DNA from: Enoplosus armatus
Taxonomy: Eukaryota > Chordata > Actinopteri > Centrarchiformes > Enoplosidae
Length of the DNA stretch: 64,000 bases
Reading direction: 5' to 3'
Assembly: GCF_043641665.1 (NCBI RefSeq)
Contig: NC_092184.1
Location: 67,001 to 131,000 of the forward strand
Made by a program: the position numbers and the translations under genes. Positions 23,801 to 35,800 of this stretch are shown here, piece by piece. Position 1 is the first letter of the stretch; each line of letters starts with the position of its first letter. The notes under the pieces were generated by a model. It was not told the origin of the DNA. It ran no database searches and was given only the letters and a program-made list of their open reading frames with translations.

Positions 23801-26797
23801 AGGGGGGCTGAATACTTTTGCACACCGTACTTTTCAGTTTTTTATTTGTAAATTTTTTTTTTAATCATGTATAATTTTCTTTCTACTTCACAATTGTGTG
23901 CCACTTTGTGTTGGTCTTTCACATAAAATTCCAATAAAATATATTTCTGTTTGTGGTCGTAACGTGACAAAATGTGGAAAAGTTCAAGGGGGCTGAATAC
24001 TTTTGCAAGCCACTGTATATCCAATGAGGGTCATACAGCGCAAATTTTACTCGGGAAGTATTATGTCACTTCAGTGTTCCTATTGGCGGTGCTATTGCAA
24101 ACAGGAAAAAAGCTCTTGAATGTATGTAGTTCTCGGGGGGGAACTCCCCAGTGCAGCACAGAGCAAGGAAGACTTTGATTTCCTCCGGGGGCCGAAGTCC
24201 ATGCTGACCCCCCTTCACTTTTACCCAGCAGCTGGGAAGCAAGAAGGGAACTTCTTGGGTATTGAGGAGCTGCAGTGTTTATTCATGGGCAAACTGTAAC
24301 CTACACTGTACATTTACTGCCACTTGACATTCACTTCACGGCTAACTTTTCCGTCTGCTCCGATCGCCAACACCTGTCTGCTCTGAGCACAGCCGCCGTC
24401 TCTCAACCACACACTCGCTACGTACTGCCCTAGTCCTTAAAGGAGCCACGCTACTCTTATAACAACACGCTATAGGGAGGAAAAGGAAGGAAAGGCCGTT
24501 TGAGTAAGTCAGGATGGGCTGTGAATGTGCTCAAATTTGCAAAAACAAGAAATAGTAATTAATATCCACCATACATATAAAAAGTATATAAAGAATTATA
24601 GTACCTTTTTTTTTTTTTATAGTTCCTCTCAGGGTGTCCTCAGAACTGTGTGGTCTAATGGCCTAATTAAAAGGCTGACATGCTGGCAGGTGTAATGGTT
24701 ACCATGTTTATGATCTTAGTTTAGGATGTCAGCATGGTATCATTTTGATAATTAGCACTAAACACAAAGTAAATCTGAGACTGATGGGAATGTTATTTGT
24801 TTTGCATGTATGTAGTCATAAAGTGAACTTTTGACCTGGTGGCCTAGATGAAAAGTCATGGTATCAATTCATTGGTTGCATCAAATAGGAACCAAATTCT
24901 GAGCCAATCCTTTTAATAGATATTGCGATTAGGATTCTTCCTCTGGGCACCTTGAACATCTGTGCCAAATGTCATGCAAATCCATCCAATAGCAAATTCC
25001 TTGTAATGTATGTTACTTGGCAATAAACAGTTTCTGATTCTGATTCTGATTCTGATTCTGAAAGTGGTGACTGGACTGGATAGTTTCGTTTTCCTGGCCA
25101 TCCCATGTGATTTTGTAAGGTGGCAATTTAAAGAATGTAAATAATTAATAGTAATTTGAGAAACTAGAAATAAGTTGATAATGTACTGATGTGTCCTGTT
25201 ACTCCATGTGTTCTCATAGATTTGAAGCTGAGCCACCTCCAGGTCACCAGCAGGTCAGAAGCTACCAGAACTGGAACCCTCCTTTGCTTGGAAATCTCCC
25301 AGATGATTTTCTGCGGATCCTGCCACAGCAGTTTGACAGTATAAAGGTAAAAAAATATCAGCATACAGATGTTAAATGGGTGAATTTAGTTTCTAAGTCC
25401 TTCGTCAAAAATGACAATCAACTCTGTGTACACCAGCAGTGTTGTAAAGCAGTAGCGTAGCCAGGAATCTTGTGATGGCAGGGCCACACACGTAATTGGG
25501 TGGCACATAAGAATAATTGATTTGAGCAAAACTTCTCACAAAATTTGCTCAAATTTTCATTTTGCAACTAGTCAGAAAATACAAATTTGCATTATAAAAT
25601 ACAGTATAGTGAGCAACATTAGGTCATGACAAAGTGCTTCATAAACAGACATGCCAACAGTGCTGGCCAAAACTGCAAATGTCAGGCCCAACCGGCAGGT
25701 CCATTGACTCATGCCAATGGTTAATGACCTACTGTACAGTAAGGACTTTGATTGCAAAATATAGAAACTTTGATATCTTGCCTTATCAATCACTGATACT
25801 GTAGAGACTCTTAGAGACCAAGAGGTCACTTATCGGGCTGCCTATCACCTTGGCTGGATCATGCCTCAAAGGCATAGGCAGGGCTCTATGCTAACTTTTT
25901 TCCCAAGTACATGTGCTCCTAATTTTTTTCATTTAAGAGCGCGTGTACTCAAAAAGAAACTTAGGAGCACAGTGAAAAAGAGGTTATTAACAAACTGTTT
26001 ATTACATACATATTTATACTGTGCATGTGTGTGCTCCTTCTCCTTGTGTGCAATTATGATGTGAAAAGCAGTGGAGGACTATGGAAGTGGAATACCCTAG
26101 TATCTAGACACTAGGCATGTACCTTGACAAGGCTTTTTAAAACACTGATCACTCACAAAACCCTACTGTGATGGGTGCATTGTGGGATGCTTGTGGGATG
26201 TGGGACTCGGGGAACGTGTTGCTCTTAGGAGGAGGCTGGCTAGAAGGAGCACATATTGGCGCACTGGCATCCTGGCTCTGGCTAAATCTATCCACTGCAG
26301 ATACACTATCCTCAACCTGGATGAGTAACTAGTATAAATTAGTGTATTAGTATAATATAACATTGAATAAAAAGTATAATGTTAGTATAATATGTATAAA
26401 TTTATATATATATATTGTTAGTATATTCATTATAATTTAATATCATAGTATACTATAGGTCTATAACCTATCACTAGTATAATAAACAATACAGCAGTTT
26501 AAGAAATACATTACATTACACAAATTTTTTTTAGTTTGGTTCCTTCATGAAATCCTTGTGCAAGAAAATGGTCTACATGGGTGGTTAATCTCTCATTTGT
26601 TAATGCCAAGTACGTACTTGTCAATTATCATAACCATTCATGAATAATAATGAGTTAAACATTTCGTTTACTGTTTACTGTAGCATGTCAACCCTTCTTT
26701 AATGTCCACACTAGAGCCCAACCAATACTGGATTTTTGGGGCCAATACCGATATTAGGGAGTAAAAAAAATCCTATAATGATATATCGGCCGATATT

Positions 26798-26855
<58 letters not shown>

Positions 26856-29800
26856 TATATTGCCAAAAGTATTGGCTCACCTGCCTTGACTCGCATATGA
26901 ACTTAAGTGACATTCCATTCTTAATCCATAGGGTTTAATATGACGTCGGTCCACCCTTTGCAGCTATAACAGCTTCAACTCTTCTGGGAAGGCTTTCCAC
27001 ACGGTTTAGGAGTGTGTTTATGGGAATTTTTGACCATTCTTCCAGAAGCGCATTTGTGAGGTCACACACTGATGTTGGACGAGAAGGCCTGGCTCTCAGT
27101 CTCCGCATTAATTCATCCCAAAGGTGTTCTATCGGGTTGAGATCAGGACTCTGTGCAGGCCTGTCAAGTTCATCCACACCAAACTGTCTCATCCATGTCT
27201 TTATGGACCTTGCTTTGTGCACTGGTGCACAGTCATGTTGGAACAGGAAGGGGCCATCCCCAAACTGTTCCCACAAAGTTGGGAGCATGGAATTGTTCAA
27301 AATCTCTTGGTATGCTGAAGCATTCAGAGTTCCTTTCACTGGAACTAAGGGGCCAAGCCCAGTTCCTGAAAAACAACCCCACACCATAATCCCCCCTCCA
27401 CCAAACTTTACACTTGGCACAATGCAGTCAGACAAGTACCGTTCTCCTGGCAACCGCCAAACCCAGACTCGTCCATCAGATCGCCAGATGGTGAAGTGCG
27501 ATTCGTCACTCCAGAGAACGCGTCTCCACTGCTCTAGAGTCCAGTGGCGGCGTGCTTTACACCACTGCATCCGACGCTTTGCATTGCACTTGGTGATGTA
27601 TGGCTTGGATGCAGCTGCTCGGCCATGGAAACCCATTCCATGAAGCTCTCTACGCATTGTTCTTGAGCTAATCTGAAGGCCACATGAAGTTTGGAGGTCT
27701 GTAGCGATTGACTCTGCAGAAAGTTTGCGACCTCTGCGCACTATGCGCCTCAGCATCCGCTGACCCCGCTCCGTCATTTTACGTGGCCTACCACTTCGTG
27801 GCTGAGTTGCTGTCGTTCCCAATCGCTTCCACTTTGTTATAATACCACTGATAGTTGACTGTGGAATATTTAGGAGCGAGGAAATTTCACGACTGGACTT
27901 GTTGCAAAGGTGGCATCCTATCACAGTACCACGCTGGAATTCACTGAGCTCCTGAGAGCGACCCATTCTTTCACAAATGTTTGTAGAAACAGTCTGCATG
28001 CCTTGGTGCATGATTTTATACACCTGTGGCCATGGAAGTGATTGGAACACCTGATTTCAATTATTTGGATGGGTGAGTGAATACTTTTGGCAATATAGTG
28101 TGTATATATATATATATAAAGACATATTTTTTGCAATGATCCCTCAAATGTGGTTATCAAACACTTGTGACAAGGATATGTAATGGAAGTAGGTTCAACA
28201 ATAAACTTTATTGTCAAAAGGACACAAGTGCACTGAAACACTAAACTTTAATAACTATAAATAAAAACACAAATAGAACAATATTAGACTTGAATTAAGA
28301 AAAAGGATCAAATATACATACAATGCTGCCTATATAAATATAAAAATAAATAACACAAGGCAACTGTGTAGGGCAAGCAATGTGTACTGCCAATCCAACA
28401 GAGGCAGCACAGCGTTATTATAAACCTCGTCGTCAAAAAATAGTAATAAAAAAGGCAATATCAGTGCAAAGAATGTCATAATGTGTTGTGTAGGGCAAGC
28501 CTATATAACGGTATGAATGAACAATTGAATGAACAGAGGACTTTTTCACAAGCCCTTGTTAAGTGGCACACCTTGCTTTTTCCACCCTCAGCCATATAAA
28601 AAAAGTAAAAAAAGTGTGAGACATTAGCTGAATTATATATGAGCTGGAACCAAACTAGTTTGCATCACATGTTCTATTCTAAATACCCTAATCCTCACTA
28701 ATGATAAATTTATCTTTCTATTTAGGTATCTAAAAAAACTTGACATAATGAGTGAAGTCACTGGCAAAACATCTGATGTCCTCTTTGCTAAACCACCTCT
28801 AGCCTATTAAGCTAATGGATTGAACTCCAGTCAGAAATGTGTTTTTCTTGCTGATCAAAATATGTCATCTTTATCAATATTTCTCTGTTAATGTATAACG
28901 GTCATTAAGTCATGGTTCGCTGCTGCCGAGTCAACAGATGAACAGTGCCCCTGATATATTTCATCGTCTCCGGTGGAAAAACAGTCTTACATTTTAAATG
29001 TTGTAAATGCACCGACTGGAACTGTTCGGTTAGGAGGGCATATCAAACTGTGAGTCCTGAACAAAACCACTTGTAACGTTACCGTGATACTCATTAATGT
29101 AACGGCAGAACGGACTAAGACGCTAACACATTACCTTCCACTCACCTAACAAGGTATGAGAGTAGCTACGTGGTTAGCTAGCTAGCTGATGTAGCACGAG
29201 TATGAGTGACATGACGGTTTTCACAGGAGAGTAAAATATGGGGACAATGTTCAATGAAAAGGGAAAATGATGGGGTCATTGTTTATTAACTTTACAGCAA
29301 CTTACCGTAAAGGCTGCACTTGACTCCGGATCTCAGAGTATTGTAAACAATGTGATGACACCACTTCTGAATTAACCCAAGGATCTTTTTCTGCATTAAT
29401 GTTCTGTAAAAAAAAGTGTAATATCGGCGAAAATCGGACGACATATATACTGATTCCAATATATCTGTGATGGGGCTCTAGTCCACACCACACAATAAGG
29501 GTTCCATGTCCAGGAACTGTGCCATGCGTAATAGCACATAGGGTGGCTGTTTGCTGTCTTACATTGATAATGATAAAGTTGTGTTTGGCCTAGCGGATAA
29601 CTGCAGTTGATACTCTAATGTTAGTTAATGTTCCTAATCTCAAACGATGTTGTGTCATCAAAATGCCTTGGGTGCAGCAGATCATTTATGTTATTATGAG
29701 GAAGTAGTGTGTGTGTAATGGGAAACACTGCGCTCCATCCAGGCTGCCTTTATGAATAGTTGAACATGTTTCAACAAAAGGCACTGACATAACGTTAGTA

Positions 29801-32800
29801 AATAACTAGCCATAACCCAAACTTTGCTTCCCTTATTTTCTCCTGGTTCTGGTGATGGCCAGTCCGACAATGTTTTGAACGCTTAGCACTCTGTGAGTGG
29901 GGAGAAGTATCTTCTGCTGTGTAGCCTGGCTGTCAGTTTGCCGATTGACTTGCACCTCTAAGACCTAGCCGGATTCGAGAATGCCCTTCATTTTCTTTGT
30001 GGCGCAGTGTTTATCCATCAGCTGCATCTGGTGCCTCTACTGAGGTCTACTGGAGAACTGGCTGGTAAAATTTCAGATATTTTGTATAAAACACTGGGCC
30101 TCATGCAAGAACATTTTTGTATTCTTATCTACACTTTCAGTCAGCCATGACTCGCCTGGTTACACTTTCCATTGACCTTATTATACAGAGACAAATTAAC
30201 CTCCAAATAATATAATAATAAATATAATTTAATTCGTTTTGCAGTCTGAGATGTTGATATTGATATTGTAGTGTTATACAATAGCAATATCAATCAAGCC
30301 AATTAAATCAATGATGATATTGTTAGACTATATTATTAAATTTAGAATTCGAGAATTCAAACAGGATAATGTCAACATAATTATAAAGTGCAATTTATAT
30401 AGGATTTTCAAAATCAAAATTGCTTTAAAGTTATGAAATATACATCCGTTAGTGAACAACTTTGGATAACAGCAGACTAGTTACACATGACTGGCCCCCT
30501 TGTAAATTGTGTTTGTGCCTAAGAGTAAATTCAAAATACGAGAAAATTGGTGAATGCAGCAAGTTCTCCTAAATCACTTGTACAAGCCACTTAAGAACAA
30601 ATCTGTTTGTACAAGTGGTTCTTGCATGAGGCTGTGGAAGAAGAATCAGAATCAGAATCAGAAACTGTTTATTGCCAAGTAACATACATTACAAGGAATT
30701 TGCTGTGGTCTGAAGGTGCTATTGTTTTGATAACAAATAAGTAGAATATAAAGCTAAAATAAGAATAAGAATAAAAGTAAAAATAAGATAAGATAAATAA
30801 CAACAGTGCAGTGACCAGAATAAAGTAAAGTGTCCAGATAAAGTGTCCAGTAGGGGGTGGGTGCGTTAATGTAACGCAGTGGGGACAGGGGTGATGTACG
30901 TTAATATAACGTATAGCTTGTGTTTGTGTTCTGGGGGGGGGGTCAGTGAGAGTTTGTCAGGTTGACTGCAGAGGGGAAGAAACTGTTTTTGTGGCGGGAG
31001 GTTTTGGTCCTGATGGACCGCAGCCTCCTGCCAGAGGGGAGGGGGTCGAACAGATGGTGTCCGGGGTGGGAGGGGTCGGCAGCGATCTTCCCTGCTCTCC
31101 TCAGGGTCCTGGAGGAGTACAGGTCCTGAAGAGATGGAAGGTTGCAGCCGATCACCCTCTCTGCAGAGCGGATGATACGCTGCAGTCTGCGTCTGTCCTT
31201 GGTGGAGGCAGCAGCGTACCACACGGTGATGGAGGAGGTGAGGATGGACTCTATGATGGCAGTGTAGAAGTGAACCAGCATTTTTTGTGGCAGGTTAAAC
31301 TTCCTCAGCTGCCTCAGGAAGTACATCCTCTGTTGGGCTTTCTTGATGAGGGAGCTGATGTTCAGCTCCCACCGGAGGTCCTGGCTGATGATGGAGCCCA
31401 GGAAACGGAAGGACTCCACAGTGTCCACTGGAGAGTCACACAGAGTGATGGGGGCGGGTGGGGCTGCACTCTTCCTAAAGTCAACAACCATCTCCACTGT
31501 CTTTGAAGCGTTAAGCTCCAGGTTGTTGCTGTTGCACCAGGTCACCAGGTGGTCAATCTCCCACCTGTAGGCAGACTCATCCTCTCCAGAGATGAGTCCG
31601 ATGAGGGTGGTGTCGTCCGCGAACTTCAGGAGCTTGACAGACTGGTGACTGGAGGTGCAGCTGTTGGTGTAGAGGGAGAAGAGTAGGGGAGAAAGAACGC
31701 AGCCTTGAAGTAACCTTTCATTCACTGGTTTATCATCAGGGTCTTGGTACAAAGATAGCTATTTCCAATTCCATACAGATCACTGTGTGTAAACGCTTTG
31801 AGCTACTCATCCAGGAGGACAGATTTTGAGAAGCTTTCTTGAAATTGAATTAAATTTACCAAACACCCCCCCAACACAGACAGAGATATTACATTGTCAT
31901 AGGCGTTGAAGGGATTAGCCAAATGGGCCCCCGGCAGATTGAATCAGATTGCATTGTTAAATAGCCCGTCTGGGATTTCCTGAGTTCTATTAACCTTTTT
32001 TTTTGTCACTCAGGCCTCTTGATTAGCATAGCCCACAACCTATTGTTTTAGTCTAACCTGACTGTAATGGTATAAAACCTTGCTCTGTGTCTCTTCAGAA
32101 GAGACTTCATGACTGCTGTGAACTCTCTCTACTGCATAGAATCTTTCTTCATCCATAAGGCCCATTGATACCTGAATAAGTTTGCTATAGCGGAGGTATC
32201 GATAGAAGTGTTGGGGTTGTGAAGTAATTACTAGTGGTTACTAGGGTATGACTTGGTGACTGCTAAGGAACAACTGGTGTCTCTAGGCAGTTGCTGTGAC
32301 AGGTTGTTGCTAGGGGGGGTTCTGGGTGGTTAAAGGATTATTATTAAAGGACCATATCAGTGTTTTTGCGCCTTCCTTACTATTAATGTATTCACATTTT
32401 TGCTGAGCATTTTTGAGTTCATGCTATACAGATACCTTTTTTTGAATGTTTTGTTTGTTTTTTTTTGTTCGCTCCAGTCAGCCATTGGTTTCCATTCACT
32501 TCCATACATTACGGAAATCAGTTAGATTCTTGAAAGATGCTTTAGACAACTACACAACTAGAATAGAATAGATCTTTATTGTTATTTTGGAACAAGTTTT
32601 TCATTTTTGCACAATGACAATAAAGATCTATTCTATTCTAGTAGTGTCGTCCATTGTAGTGAACATCATATTTATTAGTGTTCCATTATTGCAACGCAGT
32701 TTGAGTGCAGTCTGAACTGCATTAAAAAAAATGTGCCTTTGACAAAAATGAATGCATGTAACATATTCACTATAAGTGCTTACACAACTCAAGCAAGTTG

Positions 32801-35800
32801 AAATCAGAAATCAGAAAAAAGGAAAACAATGAATGCCTGGAATGGTTGAAAACACATTAAAATGTATAAAACACACTCACGAGTAGTCCTGTTACTAGCA
32901 GTAACAGTGGGAGGCACTGTAACACAGAGGTACTAAAGGTAATAGTTTAAAAATGAGTATCACCCAGTTAGTTGAAGTAGATGTGAAGCTGGTAGTAGTA
33001 GTAGCACAAGCAGCTGTTTTAAACTGCTGGCTCTGAAAACCTTCAGTATGGCTGCAAGACAATATATTGAATGACGTCTTCAAGTGATCTCTATTCTAAC
33101 CACATGAATTAACGTTATAAGCAATGACCTCTCCTGTCTTTACTTCAGAAGAGCTCTCAGAGCAGTCTATCCAAGCCTTCATCGTCATCCTCCCACTCAG
33201 TTTCTTCAATAACCCAATGGACAGCCCAGTCTGGGTCTCTGTCTGGAGCTACAGGGACCACTGGAGGTCCAGGTTTGACAACAGGAGCTGTAGAGCAAGA
33301 CAAGAAACTGAAGCAGTATCTGGAAGACGAGAGCATCGCTTTGTTCCTGCAGAACGAGGAGTTTATGAGAGAGCTGCAGCGCAACCGGGAGTTCCTCATT
33401 GCTTTAGAGAGAGGTATGACTGTGTATAATCAAATTATTATACATAGAGAAATTCTGCTCATAATGTTAGCATGAGGTCAGTGTCAATAGCTGTACTGTT
33501 TTTGGTCGTATGGTATTGTACACAGTCACTGGAAATAATACTGGCTTGTGAGATACTTTACAGTTATCTTATATAGGATACTGACCAGTCCTTTTTAGGG
33601 TTGTTGTCTTTAAAGGTTCCCTGTGGAGTTTTTGAATTCCTAGTAGCGCTATGTTGTTTTTCTATGAGTGGGTCCTTACATGTGCACAAGGACGTACATG
33701 TATGCCCACCGGTGACGCGGTACACACTCCTGCTAATGATTTCACACTATTCCACTTTTCACTTATTCCTTGCACCAAGGTGATGTTTTAAAGTGACAAT
33801 GCACGACACCAGGTGATTGTATCATGTGACTGTATCGTGTATATTTAAGGTGGTGTTGTGCATTGACACTTTTGTCTGATGAAGAGCAGTTGTGCTCGAA
33901 ACGTCACCTTGGTCCAAAGTGGACATTGAAGCCCGACAGTGTATGAGCTGTTTAGTTGTTTATTTTGTGATTCTCTCAATTTCGGCTCAGCACCTGCCCT
34001 CTTTGGTTTGGATGTGCATGCACACTCCTATTATTATTTATTTGGAAATGTACTCAACACATTTGTTAAAGCTCAAGGATACACACAATGCGTTCTTGGT
34101 GAGTAACACGGAATGTAAACATAACTTTTGTTTGTTTACAAGAAAACTCCACAGGGCACCTTTTTTAAAAGCCTTTGTTTTTTGTACCATATTTGCCATA
34201 ATTTGCCTTGATGCTCAAGTCCTATGCTTGTCTCTTTGGAATTACTTTTATCTAAGTAATGAAACTTAAATGTGTGATTACAAACCATACAGCAATATCA
34301 GCAACCCAAAGCTACCAACACTAGAAAATGTTAGAGCTAAAATGTGGAAAGCAAAGAAACTGGTTTTCCAAAATCCCAGTCCAGGTGTGGCTTCATTGCT
34401 TGCCTTTCGGTTCATGCTTTTGTTTTGTGAAATTGGCCTTTGTGTTATGAATGAACAAGGGCCCTGAGAATTAAAATTGGCAGGAGCCATGTGATTAGAC
34501 AGACCCCGCATTTTAGGAACACCCCTGGCTGGTACAGGCTGTTGTATTGATACACTGTGAAGTTTGAATTTGAACATTTGATTACAGATTGAATATTTAA
34601 TCCCATGCTTGAACCGTGATTCCAATAACAGTGTTGATAGTTTTGGATTGCACTTCCTAAGTTTGTTTTGTTGTCATACATTTCTTGCTTTTCTTTACTT
34701 GGACAAAATTAATTCCATATGTCTCCATTTGTCCTAGTCTTACATCCCTCACCTTATGATCAAGGCACTTTTTCCATTGTTTAGTAGGTATATTTAGAGG
34801 TCCAGTTGTTCATGAACCACACTCAAGGTTTTTCAAGGTGTTTTATAATGGATGGACTTCTACGTTTTTAATCATATTATTCACTTTAATCTCAGAAACA
34901 TAAATAGAATATTAGAAAAATATGAAGAATTTCATATTTCTGAGATTAAAAACTCCATTCTGAGACGAAAGTAGGACTTTGACGTCCTCAGAAAATCAAT
35001 GTGTAACTTTCAGCTCAGAGCTCAGGAGGCAATTCCAAGTTTTTTATTTGTCTGCAAATTCCAATCTTTAGAGTCTTTGAGAAGTTGAACAATATGCTCA
35101 TCATAACAAACAAAATATTTAACCAGTATCTGATTTTACATTGCACTAGCAAGGCAGGTCATTTTTGAGGAAAGACAGTTTGATACAGTGACATGTTTGT
35201 ATCAGCAGTGGAAATACTACCTTTTAGTGCTTCTGAAATTCAGGCTTTGCTGAGCCAACCTAGATAAGACAAGACTGGTGATAAGCAAAATGCTTGCCTT
35301 GGCTGTTCTGGTGCAACAATGCAAAGCTTTAAACTTGGGCATTATACCATTATACAAGAGCTCATCATTTCTTGGTTCCTTACACCAGTGGTCATAACAT
35401 CTACTCTCTGTTTTTAGATCGCTTGAAGTATGAATCAAAGAAATCAAAGTCCAATCATTCATCTAGCATGGAGAATTCCACAGGTAGATATCACTCATCA
35501 AGCTTCCTCTGCCAAGCTATATGCAACTGCATCTTTGCACACTGCAATCTACTGAATACTGGTCTGCGTGTATCTATGCATTGACTGTGATATTTGTTGG
35601 TTGTGTCAAGGATTATATATAGACTATAAATAATTGTGCTTCTACTGTTGATGTGTTTGATTTGTGCAAGTACACAAGTATACAGTGTGGCAGCGTTGCT
35701 GTGTCTGTGTGCAGGAGAACAGTACCCTGCAGCTTCAATGGAGGCCGTCTCAGATGATGCCCTATTCAGAGACAAGCTCAAACACATGGGCAAATGTAAG

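Larger units (their letters stand above)
22065..24662. mobile_element. MITE inserted in an older fish repeat and carrying a Tc1
   Basis: The old repeat reads GCCAACATGCTCACAAT up to 22064 and appears to continue at about 24663 (AATTAAAAGGCTGACATGCT, then TGTAATGGTTACCATGTTTA). Between them lies sequence beginning AGGCATTTTCGAACTGGAGG and ending GTCTAATGGCCT, so both termini share AGGC-type ends and each has a GAGGAACT-type block inside. The superfamily (PIF/Harbinger-like) and exact target duplication are uncertain. Confidence 0.45.
21552..25219 (+). other. cuedc1 intron with nested transposons
   Basis: About 3.7 kb; most of it (22000-25060) is an old fish repeat interrupted by a MITE that is interrupted by an intact Tc1, each listed separately. 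The first 450 bases are unrecognised. Confidence 0.8.
26704..29488. mobile_element. hAT-superfamily element with perfect 8-bp target duplication
   Basis: The direct repeat GTCCACAC stands at 26704-26711 and 29481-29488. Just inside are inverted ends: TAGAGCCCAACCAATACTGG at 26712 and, at the right, the reverse complement TAGAGCCCCATCACAGATAT. An 8-bp duplication and a TAGRGCCC-type end fit hAT. No hAT transposase is visible in the 2769 bases; the only coding part is a nested Tc1-type element. The right part (28120-29400) is non-coding as far as I can read. A shorter relative is at 2175-2288. Confidence 0.85.
25347..33148 (+). other. Large cuedc1 intron (7.8 kb)
   Basis: It holds the hAT/Tc1 nest (26704-29488), the MITE at 30098, a LINE at 30643-31745 and a palindrome at 32557. 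The intervals 25350-26700, 29490-30090 and 31750-33148 otherwise show AT-rich unique-looking sequence without recognised features. Confidence 0.7.
33414..35417 (+). other. cuedc1 intron containing a TTAA MITE
   Basis: Contains the MITE at 33610-34168 with the hammerhead-like fold, and a small inverted repeat (AATCTCAGAAA / TTTCTGAGATT) near 34890-34950. Nothing else is recognised. Confidence 0.6.

Noticed and set aside
27014..27643. 209-codon + strand frame
   Set aside because: It is the antisense shadow of the intact Tc1-type transposase on the minus strand.
30946..31506. 186-codon + strand frame
   Set aside because: Antisense shadow of the LINE reverse transcriptase at 30943-31752.
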